Assembly (NCBI GenBank): GCA_025267735.1
Contig: CM046298.1
Coordinates: forward strand, 35,835,264 to 35,899,263
Source: Mactra quadrangularis
Lineage: Eukaryota > Mollusca > Bivalvia > Venerida > Mactridae
Length of the DNA stretch: 64,000 bases
Direction of reading: 5' to 3'
Both the position numbers and the translations under genes were made by a program. The stretch's first letter is position 1. Each line of letters starts with the position of its first letter. This document shows, one piece after another, positions 44,901 through 56,900 of this stretch. The notes below the pieces were generated by a model. The model did no database searches. It was given only the letters and a program-made list of their open reading frames with translations, and was not told the DNA's origin.

Positions 44901-46740
44901 GGGTCGAAATATGTATGACATGGTTGTACTATTCTAAATTTTGTGATATTTGCAATAACTTATTACATGTACATATTTAGTTGATGGCCGCCTCAATATG
45001 GAGAGGGTATCAATTATCGCACACACCATCATTTGTTTTTAAATAAGCTACATACAAAAGAGAAATTTTAGAATATTCTTCTCAGGACTATGAGTGCGTT
45101 AGAATTTTTTCCTGGTAATTTTTATGGTAATAAAAAGAAGTGGGATAACATAACCGTAAAATACTCAGACTTCCCACACAGCAAAAAAGCAAAGAGAGGG
45201 TATTTTAGATTTTTAGACTTTCGGGGATTTCGCCGAAAACTGGCCAATGAAATTACGCAACCATTTTTTTAAAATAAACATGTGCGTTGGTTTCTATTTT
45301 AAGTAAGAAAATCCCAGTATGGCGTCGTTGTTATTGAAGAGTATTTAATTGTAACATGCAATTTTATTAGAAGAAGATTGGTCTCCCCTGCCTGATGCTT
45401 ATTTATGAAAACGAGATTTTGCCAGTCAAATTGCCCACGGTACGTATGGAGTGTAACGTAAGAAAGTACCGTGGTTGCCGACGATGTGAATATACATATG
45501 AGACCTTGAACATCGCTAAATTGTGAATAAGAGAATAAATTGTAACATCAAAGCGCTTTAGGCAATTAATTTGATTGGTATTGAAAGTTTTTGTGGTTTT
45601 CTATTGTATTCTCCGCTTTTGGTCCCATAAATGCTTCAGCAATAATGCGGTATGTTGGTGATAAATATATTGGGCATAACCATAGTTATTGAATATATAT
45701 ACCACGTGAATGTTAGTGATCTGTATGAGTTACAGGGTTATCGTCATTTTGGTGTTTTTCATCACTTACTTGACTATACATAGATTATAAAAATGCAATT
45801 ACAATTACTTTACTCGTGTTTTAATGTCAATGGGTCATGGAGAATTATTGAAATCTTTATTATGTTAAAAAATATCTATTAGAAATTCATACTGTATTTC
45901 AACCTTTAAAACTAATTTTACTTATCAAGTCATGACAGTAAAATTCACATAAAACCGTATGTAAAAAGGAACTTTACTCTCCTCTGTCCTACTCACATCT
46001 ATCTATGTATATTTGACATTTAATGCTGACTTCAATCACTGATTTTAACGACCTCTGTTCATCCATAATGCATATTTGATAAAGGACCAAACTTTGAAGT
46101 GCTGATTCTAAAAGCGTACCTGCCATTACAATGTTAGTTTTTGGCATTTAAACCGCACTTTAACCTTTGTCGCATCTGTGTCATCAAGATAGTTTATATC
46201 TCACATTTGATATTGTGCTGGGCATAAATATTTAAGTTTTACTTGCGGTAGTACATAATGTCCATTTTAGTTTATTTTTGAACTAACTACGTCTTTATTC
46301 GCTAAATTGTCCTAAAGTCCAAAATTTCAAAAGGTTACAATATTAATTTAGGGTAAAGAACAATAATGTATACGAAGATGGTTTCGCGATTTCTAATTTA
46401 GCGACTTTTGTAGCCGAAGTATTATTAACTGCTATTATAGCAAATAAGGAAAAGTTCACCTTTTAAAAGAAATTTTAAAACAGATTCCCAGATTTTTGAA
46501 ACTTTCAAGAATAAACGAATTGTAGAACTGCAATGGTGAATTTTTTTTTGGTGATCTTCATGAAAATATATGAACCTTCTTTAGTCAAAGAGATGATAAT
46601 TTTATTTTCTTTTTATTTCGGTAACAATGACATGACACATGGCATAAAAATGTTGAATATCACAGTATGTAAAATGCGATATGACATGCACCGGGAATGA
46701 CAGAAAAAGAGTTAAATCTCTTATTTTAATTGTGGACCCG
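44901..46740. other. Intergenic, nothing recognised
   Basis: A 60-codon frame at 45090-45272 has no family features. The rest is AT-rich. Confidence 0.4.
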
Positions 46741-46744
46741 AATG

Positions 46745-47335
46745 ATATAGTCACAACCATAAACTAAGTTAAAGGTTTAACTGAAATGATTTGTTAACTA
46801 CTGTTCACATCCGCTTAGTTTGGCCGATGGTAGCTTTTGTCAGTAGCTAAAACCTGTCTCTCTGACTCTCGTAATGACACGGAACGCACCGGTTAATACC
46901 GTAATTTAGCGCTGACATTTGTTGAAAGCAACTTGCTAATTTATGTGTAAACCGTCTCATCACGAATTGTGTAACTTCGGTAACCATAGAAACATTATGA
47001 ACGAAACATTTAATAAAATAATCGATAAAGGTGCCGATAAGTTTTTTTCAACAGCAGGCCTAAGCTCCGTTCCCTTCTCGGTCAGTTGATTCAACAATTA
47101 GCATTCGTTGGTCTTACGTTTACATTCCTTAACCTTCTCAGTTTGGTCCCACATGCTAAATAAAGGAGCGAAGCAATTTTGTTTCGTAACTTAAGATTAC
47201 TGGCTATGAGACATTGTAGTCTCTTTTTGTGTCCAACCTCTCCTATATCTGTATCAAGTTAGTAAGACAGGTCTAAGTCATTGACGAAGGCATACAACTA
47301 AACCTGTATGTTAACATTATATAAAGTTTATAACA
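46745..47335 (+). repeat. About 600-bp dispersed repeat, forward copy
   Basis: Matches 60775-61465 in inverted orientation. Shared words include CATAAACTAAGTTAAAGG, CCGGTTAATACCGTAA, GACATTTGTTGAA, GGTAACCATAGAAACATTAT and GATTACTGGC..GAGACATT. No coding frame. Confidence 0.7.
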
Positions 47336-47674
47336 TGCTAATACAGTAGCCTGTTCAATTACCCTAAACGTTCCAAAACGTTCTGTAACGTTACATTTGG
47401 AACACCTTGGCCATTCGCTGCGAGTAATCTCGGACATATAGATTCTGACACTTTTCCAGAAGCTTAACTATCATTTCCCAGTGTATACAATAAAAGACAT
47501 CTAGATGTATCTAATAATTTTCTAATAGCCGTTGGATCATGTCAAAATCTTACAAAAAGTGAGAAGGAATTGTTTTCAAATACGTTATGTCAGTGATTAC
47601 TGTACTCCAAGTTTTGTAACTGAAAAAAATATATATATACTTTCCTATAAATAACATACATGTATTTCATGCTA

Positions 47675-47745
47675 GAAAAAACCCTTTGCTTGGGCAATTT
47701 TAGGGGGGCGTACGCCGCGTCCGCCCCCGGATCCGCCTAGAGTAT
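47675..47745. repeat. Fragment of the G-rich repeat of 28.6 kb
   Basis: CTTTGCTTGGGCAATTTTAG, then GGGGGGCGTACGCCGCGTCC and CCCCGGATCCGCCTA, matches 28720-28790. Confidence 0.55.
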
Positions 47746-48199
47746 AGGTGGTTTAAAGAATGTGTGAGTGTGTGCGTAAGTTCACGAGTGAAAGAGAGCA
47801 TAAGCTTATTTTCCAAGCCTTATTTAACATAAATGTAACTGAACGACTCCAAACGACTAAATGTATTGTATCTACAGTAATTATTGAACAAAGTTCCTTT
47901 AATTTATGCCTATATAGCGAGAAATGTTCATTTGAAAACAAAATTGTCCGATATCTTGTACAATACATCGGGCACCGCCATTATTCTGCTTTGTCTGACG
48001 TACTTTTACCCGTCAAAGTACGACTGGGAACCAGACAATACCTGAGGATTGTGCACGGGTAAGCCTAGTATGGTATTTGATTAGCTAAGAAGCTCAATTA
48101 AGTAAAAAAGCGCAGTTTTGTTGTTGACAATTCTGTGAACAAAGGCGAATACTTGGAATAGTGTTATTGCGCTAATAGGCCACCGATAGAGTGTCGATA

Positions 48200-48625
48200 T
48201 AAAAATTGGACTTGCAAACTTTGCGAGTTGATTTTATTTTAACTCGCAAAATGAGAAAATCACTCGCATTGTTTCCCAAAATTTCGTAGCATACATCGTA
48301 TCTATTCATATATGCTATATAAAAACAACACAGAGCTATGTTTAGCTATAGAAAAAACAAGGGCGTTATTGTGGGATAGAAAAAGAGTATCAAACATGTT
48401 TTTACCGTGAATCTTTAATTGATTCTATCGATCTATCTGGTCGTTTCAATGCTGATTTTATCTGGTCGTTTCAATGCTGATTTTAGCTTCATTGGTTTGG
48501 AAAGAAATATTTTTCCCGGCGGTTTCAACTCGCGGAAAATTTGCGAGTTAGAAGTAAAGTTTCGCAATTTGCAAAATTACTTCGCATTTTGCGAGTATGC
48601 GAGCTTAAATGCGAGCCCTGTGATA
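48200..48625. repeat. TTGCGAGT-rich palindromic repeat
   Basis: Clustered CTTTGCGAGTTG, AACTCGCAAAAT, CACTCGCA on the left and TTTGCGAGTTAG, TTGCGAGTATGCGAGC, GCGAGCCCTGTG on the right. The right end read inverted, CAGGGCTCGCATTT, resembles hAT MITE termini. The left boundary and duplication are not clear. Confidence 0.4.
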
Positions 48626-48694
48626 TATATCAAGAATGTATGTATAAAAGAGAGAACGATTCACTAATCTAGTTGCATAATCAACGAAACTGAT

Positions 48695-48800
48695 GGTTCG
48701 CTTTGTCCAGAATTATAATCCACTTTGTCCTAAAATATGGTCCGCTTTGTCCCGAAGTATAGTCCGCGTTGTCATGGTCCGCCTCGTCTTATGGTCCGCC
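48695..48800. repeat. Short tandem repeat, about 22-bp period
   Basis: Four to five units of GGTCCGCTTTGTCCCGAAGT followed by AT, progressively shortened toward the right (GTCCGCGTTGTCAT, GTCCGCCTCGTCTTAT, GTCCGCC). Confidence 0.65.
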
Positions 48801-48961
48801 TACTGGGTGAAGTGAACTTCGTGTTATATGAAACATTCCATATTCGAATGACATGGTGTTAGTTATAGAATTTTCTATCACCAATTAGTATGAATAAATA
48901 GTCTATATTTGTAGAATACTGCGCCGTTGATGAAGTGTACACTTTCATAAAGGGACGAGAG

Positions 48962-49990
48962 TTGTTTGTTTGTTTGTTTGTTGGGTTTTACGGCGCACCA
49001 ACACAAAAAGGTCATATCGCGCCGAAAACATTTGACGATACCATTAATTCAATCGATAGTAATGATTTAAATACCTATATTTTATTATATATTTTTATTT
49101 CCCTCAAAAAGTTAAGTATCGCATATGATGGGACTGACTCAAAAGTTCTTTAAGTGAGTTAACCTTAAAATGTTTGTCACAGATGTATTTAAGATCCTGA
49201 CAGTCAATGAGAACGTGTTTTACATTGAAATGCTCGTCACATGGTATACATTTAGGTGCTTCCTCTCTTTTGAGAAGGTATGAATGTGTTAATCTGGTAT
49301 GGCCAATTCTACATCGCGTAATTACTGTTTGATCTCGTCGATTAGCAAATATTATTGACGAAGATGAATCAAGGGTTGGCTTTATGTCATGTAACTTATA
49401 GCATTGTTCCACATCGTTTGCCATTTTGACTTAATTAACGTGTTGATTGAACATATGAAGTTACTGCTTGGTAATTGATACCTACTGGTTGAAGGTTTAA
49501 AGATTCTTTAGCCAAAATGTCTACTTTTTCATTTCCATGTATACCAATATGACTTGGTATCCAGCAGAGGTGAACTATTTTAGATTTTAAAATTTCATGT
49601 AATTTTAATTCGATACTTTTAATAAGAATATTGTCTGAACTACGATTTTTATGGCCAACAATACAGATAGAGAATCTGAGAAAATAATATACTTGTTAAT
49701 GAAAACTACTTGATATGTACGTTAAAGCTAGATCTATTGCTTTGACTTCGACAGTAAAAATAGATGCATTGTCGGGCAGTCACGTTCTCGCTACGAAAGA
49801 ATTTCCATATGCAGCGCAACCTACTTAGTTACCATCTTTAAAACCGTCGGTGTATAAATGTGAAAGATCTTTTTATTTTTCCAAAACGTTTACGAATAAA
49901 AAGGGATGAGAGAAATATGGGCTCTAGATAAGACAAATTTAAATTTTCTTTATCCGTGAACTATTTTATTCACTTACTGGTTAATCTTAA
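48962..49990 (-). pseudogene. I-like LINE relic: RNase H domain, zinc-knuckle and 3' tail
   Basis: Minus strand, interrupted by stops and frameshifts. RNase H pieces are FIYTDGFKDG (around 49855, first Asp), TVEVKAIDLALTYQ (49755, Glu), IFSDSLSI (49690, Asp) and LCWIPSHIGIHGNEKVDILA (49565-49510, His and last Asp). A longer open piece at 49424-49104 has RDQTVITRCRIGHTRLTHSY and CIPCDEHFNVKHVLIDC (C-x2-C-x8-H-x4-C). The 3' end TGACCTTTTTGTGTTGGTGC then GCCGTAAAACCCAACAAACA with CAAA repeats finishes at about 48962. The order RNase H then zinc-knuckle fits I-clade LINEs. The copy is dead. Confidence 0.75.
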
Positions 49991-50602
49991 ATTATTGTTA
50001 AAACGTTTTTTTCTTTCATGCTTTATGGTGAAACGTCGCGTTATTTGTAGTGAAAATATAACCTTATATTTTCATCGTTCATGACGTCATATTAGAAGAT
50101 AAATGACGTCATCTTGGATTAGAAATGACGTCACGTTATAATTTGTGTAAAATACATCAAATAAAACACAATACTAATGCTAGGTTTATCCCCGTGGCAT
50201 CGGTTTTCGACGATGTAAGAAAAAATCGGTAAATGCCGATAATTGAAACAAAATATAAAAACGATTTACCTGTTTATGCATTAAATTATGTATAATCAGT
50301 CCAACAAACAACATAAACATCAATTCCCTCCTTTTATGACGTCATTTATTGCATACGAGTAACTTCCCTTGTAAATCGAAAGTTCGGCATTACGTCATCT
50401 GTTTTCGCCGAACTGTAGGTCTTTGTTTAAAAGTTACACTGCACAAATTTAAAAGCGCGACAAACTAATATCAATGAATCTAAAGTTCAATTTAACATTT
50501 GTAACAAGGTTTAAACAGTTTATAACAAATTTTTAACAGTTTTAACAACTTTAGTATAACTTATGTACAATTTTACAGTTATCTTATTTGCTGTATGGGA
50601 AT

Positions 50603-52653
50603 CTAACTATCATTGCACCTAGGGCACAAGAAGTTATCACCCCTTCTTAGCACTTTTACTGGTGAGCAAAATGATAAATGGACCCATCCAGAACACCTGT
50701 CACATTGACCCCAATTCAACACATACAAGTATGGCTTTAAATGAATGTTAGCTGGGGTGAACTTATTACAAACTATGCATTTGTCATCTACATCATCTGC
50801 CTCACTATCGGAACATGAATCTTCTGGAGGTGGTATTGTTTTCCTTTTCTTTGTTGGTTGACCTGATGTACTAGGTTTAATATTTTCTTTTTCAGATTGA
50901 AGAATATCAACTGTAGTAGTAGAACTATTGGTTGCTTTACTTTTAGTTTCAACATAAGCCTTAACTTTATCAATAATGTCTGATTCAGTGATAGCCTTCC
51001 CCCCACAATTCTACTGAGACAGTTCCTGACTTGAGCCTTTTTCACATTCTTTAACACCTCACCCCCTCTTTTGTCAAGATATTGTACTGCCTTATCATGG
51101 ATGTCTACATTTTCATCACTTAGATCTAACTCAGAGGATTTTGTTTGCTGAAAGGTGTCAGAAGGAGCAACAGCTTGTGGGCTAATGACATCAGGGTTGT
51201 ACGGAAATATTCCGGTTTTTTTGAAGGCTGCCTGAATGTTATGAGCACTTAAGGTGCAACTATAAATCTTGCAGGCAATTCCACATATGTCATACCTGGA
51301 GATAACACTTCCTGCAGACTCTCTCATATATGAATGACAAGCAGCATTCCATGAAAGTTCCAATGGTCCATAACAACCAACGTCCAAAGGTTGCAACAAA
51401 TGAGAACAGTGAGGAGGCAACACAAATAAAATAATACGGTTCTGTTTGGCCCATTCAATTAATGGTAAAGTTACATGACTAGTGTGTCCATCATATAATA
51501 ATAAAACATGACTTCCATCATCCCTTGAAGGTAGATACTTAAACAAGTGCTGTTTTATGTAATTTTCAAAAATTGTTGTATTTGACCAGCCAGTTGGAGA
51601 AACATCCCCTGATGTACCAGGTGTAGCACCTTCTAATAAACTATCTAGCATCCTTTTGCCAGGGAATACGAAAAAAGGGGGAATTTGCTGTCCAATTGCA
51701 TTAGCACAGCCAATTAATGTAACGGTTTTCCCCTTGCCACTGGTTACAGCCTGGACTTTGTACTTTTTACTTCCAACAATCTTGGGAGGCTTGTGGTCAG
51801 GGGTTAACCCTTTCTCATCAATGTTATAAATCAACTGTGGATGATCCTTTAAGTTATATTTTGTTAAAATCTTATTTAACTCAATAAAATAATTGGTGAT
51901 AGCCGATTGAGTAGCATTTTTTGCCCTGGCAACTTCAAGACTCCTTGGTTTTACTAGTTTTAAATCAGGCCACCTTTTGAGAAAATTGTAGAACCACTGC
52001 TTTGTTAATGGCTTGGACTTGTCACGTAGCCCTATATGATGAGCATAATCTGATGCTAAATTGATAGTCTCTTGACGAGAATATCCATAACCGATTTCAC
52101 TCATGGTGATCAAATGTCGTGCCAAGAGAGACTCATGCTCCAAAGAAAATAATGGCTCTGGACCAGACTTAATGATATCTAAATCTACCTTTCCTCTGAC
52201 CCTGTCCTTGAGTGTGGTAATGGGCACATTGAAGCGTTTAGCAGCCCTTTCCACTGATAACTTGTCATTTTTTACTGCCAGGTAAGCATCTGTTAGACTA
52301 TTTTGATCATATTGTCTATATTTCCCTCTAATTGACCGCTTACGCTGAAAAAAACATAAAGGCCCCTTTAAAAATGACGTATAACGTTGTACAATATGTT
52401 TTATTGATCGTAAGGAACTGATGACAATCAGTCACGTTATTAGAGTTGTGCTGTATACTACTAGTAACAAATATCACGTGACCTTAATAGTAAATAGTAT
52501 TGTGCGTCTGCTGACAACTGTCAAAAAATTTTACACGTTTAAATTAGTCAGGAGAAAGAAAACAAAGAAGAGATATTTTGGGGTTAGTGAAAATATGTAA
52601 AAAAGTATGTATTGGAAAATTTTTCATAAATGAATTACCTTTCTTACTTCCAT
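50603..52653 (-). CDS. Tigger/pogo transposase with C-terminal C4HC3 finger, two exons, one frameshift
   Basis: DDE transposase of the pogo/Tigger type. The inferred start exon is 52653-52639 (MEVRK, donor GTAATT) and the second exon runs from 52344 (acceptor TGTTTTTTTCAG), in frame with KRSIRGKYRQYD (psq HTH). A CENP-B type HTH and a DDE domain follow. Counted from the GTG codon at 52254, the catalytic residues are Asp146 (YNIDEKGL), Asp255 (LLLYDGHTSH) and Asp291 (HLLQPLDVGCYG), a DD35D spacing. The frame breaks in a run of six C at 50999-51004. One base out of phase, it continues to TAG at 50603-50605 and encodes a finger with CIVC, CDRCSGWVHLSFC and CPRC (C4HC3, PHD-like). Total length is about 585 residues, normal for the family. 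Either one G was lost from a seven-G run or the base is a sequencing error. Confidence 0.85.
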
Positions 52654-52730
52654 TTTTAATATTTTATTACAGAGCGTCGATTATTCTCCTTAGCTGACAA
52701 AATATCACGTGATTGGGTTCGCGCATGCGC
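52475..52730. promoter_or_regulatory. Transposase upstream sites: two CACGTG and GCGCATGCGC
   Basis: CACGTG palindromes lie at 52475-52480 and 52706-52711, the second only about 50 bp upstream of the inferred start codon. GCGCATGCGC, matching the NRF1 consensus, lies at 52721-52730. Their position just outside the first exon fits a compact element-borne promoter. Function is inferred from motif match only. Confidence 0.35.
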
Positions 52731-53759
52731 AAAAACCGAAAATAAACCGGAAATTCATAGTTCGGCGAAATCAGATCCTCGTCGAAAACAGATGCCACGG
52801 GGATACATCTGGCCACGATCTCCCCGATTAGCCAGAGGCTAAAAAATCGGGGGGCTCTACGATTAAATGGTATACTCCACGTTCTGTTACGCTTCCTTAC
52901 GAAATCAGCACGTTTTGTTGCGCTCTACTGCGCTTTGCTACGATTGAGCCCACGATTTGCATCACGTTCTGTTACGCTTTGTTGCGATCAACACGATTGG
53001 CTTTCACGCTCCACCACGTTCCGTTACGTCCTGTTAAGATCTCCCACGACACAGCCGCATTGTTGCGATCTCCTGCAATTTGACCTACGATTTGAGACAA
53101 ATGACCACGTTTACGTCACGATTTGATAATTAAACAAGTAATAATCCTTTTCCAGCGGCGCGGGATGGAAAAATGTGTCCACGCTGGTCCCGATCTGTTG
53201 CGATTGTACTCCACGTTCTGTTACGTTCTGTTACGCTTCGGTACGTTCCGTTACGTTTTGTTACGAAGGCCACGCTCTGTCACGATTAGAAAATGAATAG
53301 GGGCAATCGTGGCAATCGTGGTGAAATTTAAGTTTGATTTAAAATCTGTCCCGATGCCCACGATGTCTCCGATTCAACCACGTTCCGTTACGCTCCCCCA
53401 CGATCACCCCGATTCGACTCCACGCTCTGTTACGTTCGCCACGATGCTCTGGAATCGGGGACATCGTGGTAATCGTGGCCAGATGTAAACCTAGCATAAG
53501 CATGAAAGAAACAGAATATTCGTCAACTTTGGTGTAAAATCTTTTTTATTTCAACTCGTGAACTCAGAAAATGACATTTTCACTCGTGGCTATGCCACTC
53601 ATGAAAATATGTTTTCTGAGCTCACTCGGTGAAATAAATATCGATTTTACACCAATGTTGACGAATATCCTCTATTTCTTAATCCCTGTATGACGTTACT
53701 ATCAGAAAGTAAAACTTATTTAAGCGACATACCTTTTTAACATCTTAGTTATAGTTTTA

Positions 53760-53990
53760 TACATTTTAATTAATTTATTTATTTAACGCCGTGTCAACAC
53801 AATTTTTAGGTCATTTTACAGCGTCCTGCCCACCTAACCTAGCTTTCCTAAACTCTTGTCTATAACCAGTGCTCACATACCCTTCCACAGGGCCGAAAAC
53901 TTCTCCATATACCTTAAATTGACATTATTGTCATGGAGGGGTATAACCTCCTCGGGTGGGATTTGAACCCGTACCCCCTTCGGGACTACA
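53760..53990 (-). mobile_element. SINE 3' part sharing its tail with the I-like LINE
   Basis: On the minus strand the B-box-like ACGGGTTCAAATCCCACC is followed by a body and the end ATGACCTAAAAATTGTGTTG then ACACGGCGTTAAATAAATAAA. This tail parallels the LINE end at 49010-48962 (ATGACCTTTTTGTGTTGGTGC, GCCGTAAAACCC). The A-box half of the tRNA head is missing, so the copy is 5' truncated. Confidence 0.6.
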
Positions 53991-56900
53991 CATCTTAAGA
54001 AATGTTTAAAATCATAAGGTAACATTAAAATGTGAAATGAAATATAATACATTGTGACAATTAACTTGGTTAGTTGACCATCCTAGTTGGTACTCATGTA
54101 CATAAAAGTTTTCAATCCCTTTTCCCATCATTTATATAATGATAAAATCAGAATGATTCAGACGCTGTTTTTTTTCATTAGATAGACAATATTACCCCCA
54201 TATTTTATGTTGAATGCCATAGATGCTTTTATTCAGACACGTCTTAGACTTAATACATTAAATAATATATCAATGAAATAACAAATAATTAAGAGACTCT
54301 AGCGTTGTTTAATATGGTCTTATACATTTTTTCATTGACAAAAAATGAAAGGCGAACGTTGTAAGGATAGGCAGAAGAACAAAGACATATGCAATATTGA
54401 TATATAGAGACACACTCTTTGACTCTTATTTTCTGTTTCCGCTTGTTAAATAATAGGTAATACCTTTAAATTATAGTTTTGTCTTTTAATATAATTAACT
54501 AATATGACTGTGCTCATCCCAATATTTTATTAGACATAATTTGTGTCTCGCTGTGTTTGTACAGGAATCTTGAATGTCAAACCTTTTATTGAATGCTTTC
54601 ATTCATAATATCATAATTAATTAAGAAGTCGAAATACACTGCGTGATATCCATTTGTAATAATGTTTGGCTTTTCTGAAATTATTCATAAGAAGTAAGTC
54701 GTATAATGCATACTTTAATATACCAATAATGTAATACAGATATGAATTAAACTGAAGTCTTGAACAGTTTAGCGACACCCACGTATTGTACATGAATCAG
54801 TACGGGAGTTGACCAAGTGCCTAGAAGTATGTTCGCAATGTTAACTCAGTCATTGACCCTGGCTGCAATTCTAGGGGTCTTTGTTTCAATTTCTGTGCGG
54901 AGTCTACACAATTTTGACTTTAGAATACTTTCTACGGGCATTCTCCCACCGTCTACCGTATCATACACATACTGCATATTTTCCCCCTCTAAAATTGTAA
55001 AGATTTGCTGACTGAACTTAATAAACGGCAGATTTATAACGTGCACAAGTAAAACCAATATATATCAACTTATGATTCATCCCGGTTGATAGCCTAGCTT
55101 AAAAATAAAACAAGCCAGACAATCTACGGTGGAAAATAAGCTTTAAAATGGTTTATTATCAAATTACCTCATGATAACCGATGTATATAAGTTGCTGACA
55201 GAGTTCCAATATGCTACTTGCCACTAATTAGAAAGACTTTAGTACACCAAAACCTTGATGATGTTTAAATACAGACACAGTTTCTTATTACATTTACAAG
55301 AATAAGGCATAGAAACATGTTAAATAAGATATTGTCTCACACAAATCGACATTTTATTGGAACCGACCTTTACATTCAATTATGAACGGTAATAAATTAA
55401 TTAATTTCAGGCGCCAATATCACAGGCTCCAATTGTGATAACCTTTTGCATCATGGAAACGGGACGCCGACGACGCCATTTTTAAACTAATCTTATAAAG
55501 TAACAACCGCAGTCCAAAAATGGAAATACATATTGGTTTCATAAATAAAGCCAATTCTTAGACGGTGAAATGAATCCATTTTGTGGATAACATCATGATA
55601 TTAATTGTAAGACTGACGGGATAGAGCATGAAAGTCAGAAATAACTACTTAATATCCGTTTAAATCTTTCCAATTAAATGATATTTGTTTCAAGTGTAAC
55701 TAATTGAAAAGGTTACCATGTCTTATTCGGATGTTTTGATACCTATTATAGTTCCAGTGTTAATTTTGTCACAGAATTTGTTTCATTCACAAAGTACCAT
55801 TCTCAGGTATATTACTAATATTAGATGATAAGCCTAATTGCTAAGAAATATGAAATTCAATTATTGTTTGCTATATTAACATGTCATCATATTTTTGCAA
55901 TGATTTTTCTTCTTTTGGGATAAAAGTAATTACAAATATTGATATGACATTTTATTCAAAAATGAGTTAATTTCATTCAAACGGAAAATCGCTGTGTTTG
56001 GATGGTCGAAATGAAAACATCTTACAAGACGACTTATTATGCGATATTTTGGTGTCACGCTGTTTATATATGGCGGAAACTAATTTTCGAATTATTAAAT
56101 AATAAGCTAGAATGATCATACATATTTAGGAAAATCATGAAAAAAATCCATGAATGTGTAATTAGGAAAGGAAATGTTGATTAGTGATTTTGTCTTTGTT
56201 ACCATATTTGTATACAACAAGGCAACGTAAATGAAGTCATGCATGGTCCTTAGTATTCCATGTATACATATAGCATTGGTATTACAGTGCCCTATAAGGG
56301 TACCGGACAGACTAAACAAGCAGTAGTTTCAGTAATTTCAATTGGCTGTTATGAACCAAACCGAGCTAGTCCGATAGAAGAAATAAAACAATTACTAACA
56401 ACATTAATACCACGCTGTACCTTGCAAACAATTGAGACTTATAGCAATTTATTGTAAAACGCAATAAAACAAATGGGTTCTTAGAAAAGAAACACACATA
56501 TATACATATACTCTCCAAGTTCGCCTTGTTGTGAACAGTGACAAATACTGGCTATGTATTCACATCATATTTACTTTAAGAAATTTGTTTTTGTCTTACT
56601 TTTGTTACAAATTTGTGACATCAGTCTCAAAATATTAGTATGGTCAATGATATAATGGTCCACGGGATAAGTATCCAACTTAATTTTGAATAACACTTTC
56701 AGCAGTTTTTGCTACAATAAATTCAGTGGATATGTTACACAATGAATAACTACTCTACCATATTTAGTATGCACAACGTATACTTAATGATTCATTTTGT
56801 CTGTCTATGTGTTTAAATTCAAATTTATACCCATCCATATTGTGCCAGGCTGATTATGAAACTGAGTTGCAGTTACATAGACTCAATCTTGTCCTGACGT

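Larger units (their letters stand above)
50189..52803 (-). mobile_element. Pogo/Tigger DNA transposon, 2615 bp
   Basis: Terminal inverted repeats of 25 bp with one mismatch start TCCCCGTGGCATC (50189 plus; 52803 minus) and end GTTTTCGACGA. The TA target duplications are 50187-50188 and 52804-52805, as for Tc1/mariner-pogo elements. It inserted at the TA in position 10-11 of the surrounding foldback element's left terminal repeat. It carries one transposase gene on the minus strand. Confidence 0.85.
50178..53496. mobile_element. Harbinger-like foldback element, interrupted by a Tigger element
   Basis: Ends TGCTAGGTTTA (50178-50188) and TAAACCTAGCA (53486-53496), with target duplication TAA at 50175-50177 and 53497-53499. 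A 3-bp TWA duplication is typical of PIF/Harbinger. With the Tigger insert removed, the inverted repeat extends to TGCTAGGTTTACATCTGGCC then ACGAT. The remaining interior (52806-53485) encodes no protein and is packed with CACGTTCTGTTACG-type words in degenerate tandem. It is non-autonomous. Confidence 0.75.
50010..53673 (-). mobile_element. 343-bp MITE, second copy, split by a 3.3-kb nested insertion
   Basis: 50010-50177 and 53497-53673 together reproduce the MITE at 23047-23389 in reverse orientation (345 bp after removing the insert). In the intact copy the reverse-complement site is CATGCTTAGTTTG. Here the sequence breaks after the corresponding TAA. The junctions define the insertion below exactly. 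Confidence 0.8.

Noticed and set aside
52103..52285. 60-codon plus-strand open frame
   Set aside because: Antisense shadow of the Tigger transposase.
52935..53126. 63-codon plus-strand frame rich in Leu, Arg and Ser
   Set aside because: Product of the CACG/GTTACG repeat words inside the foldback element.
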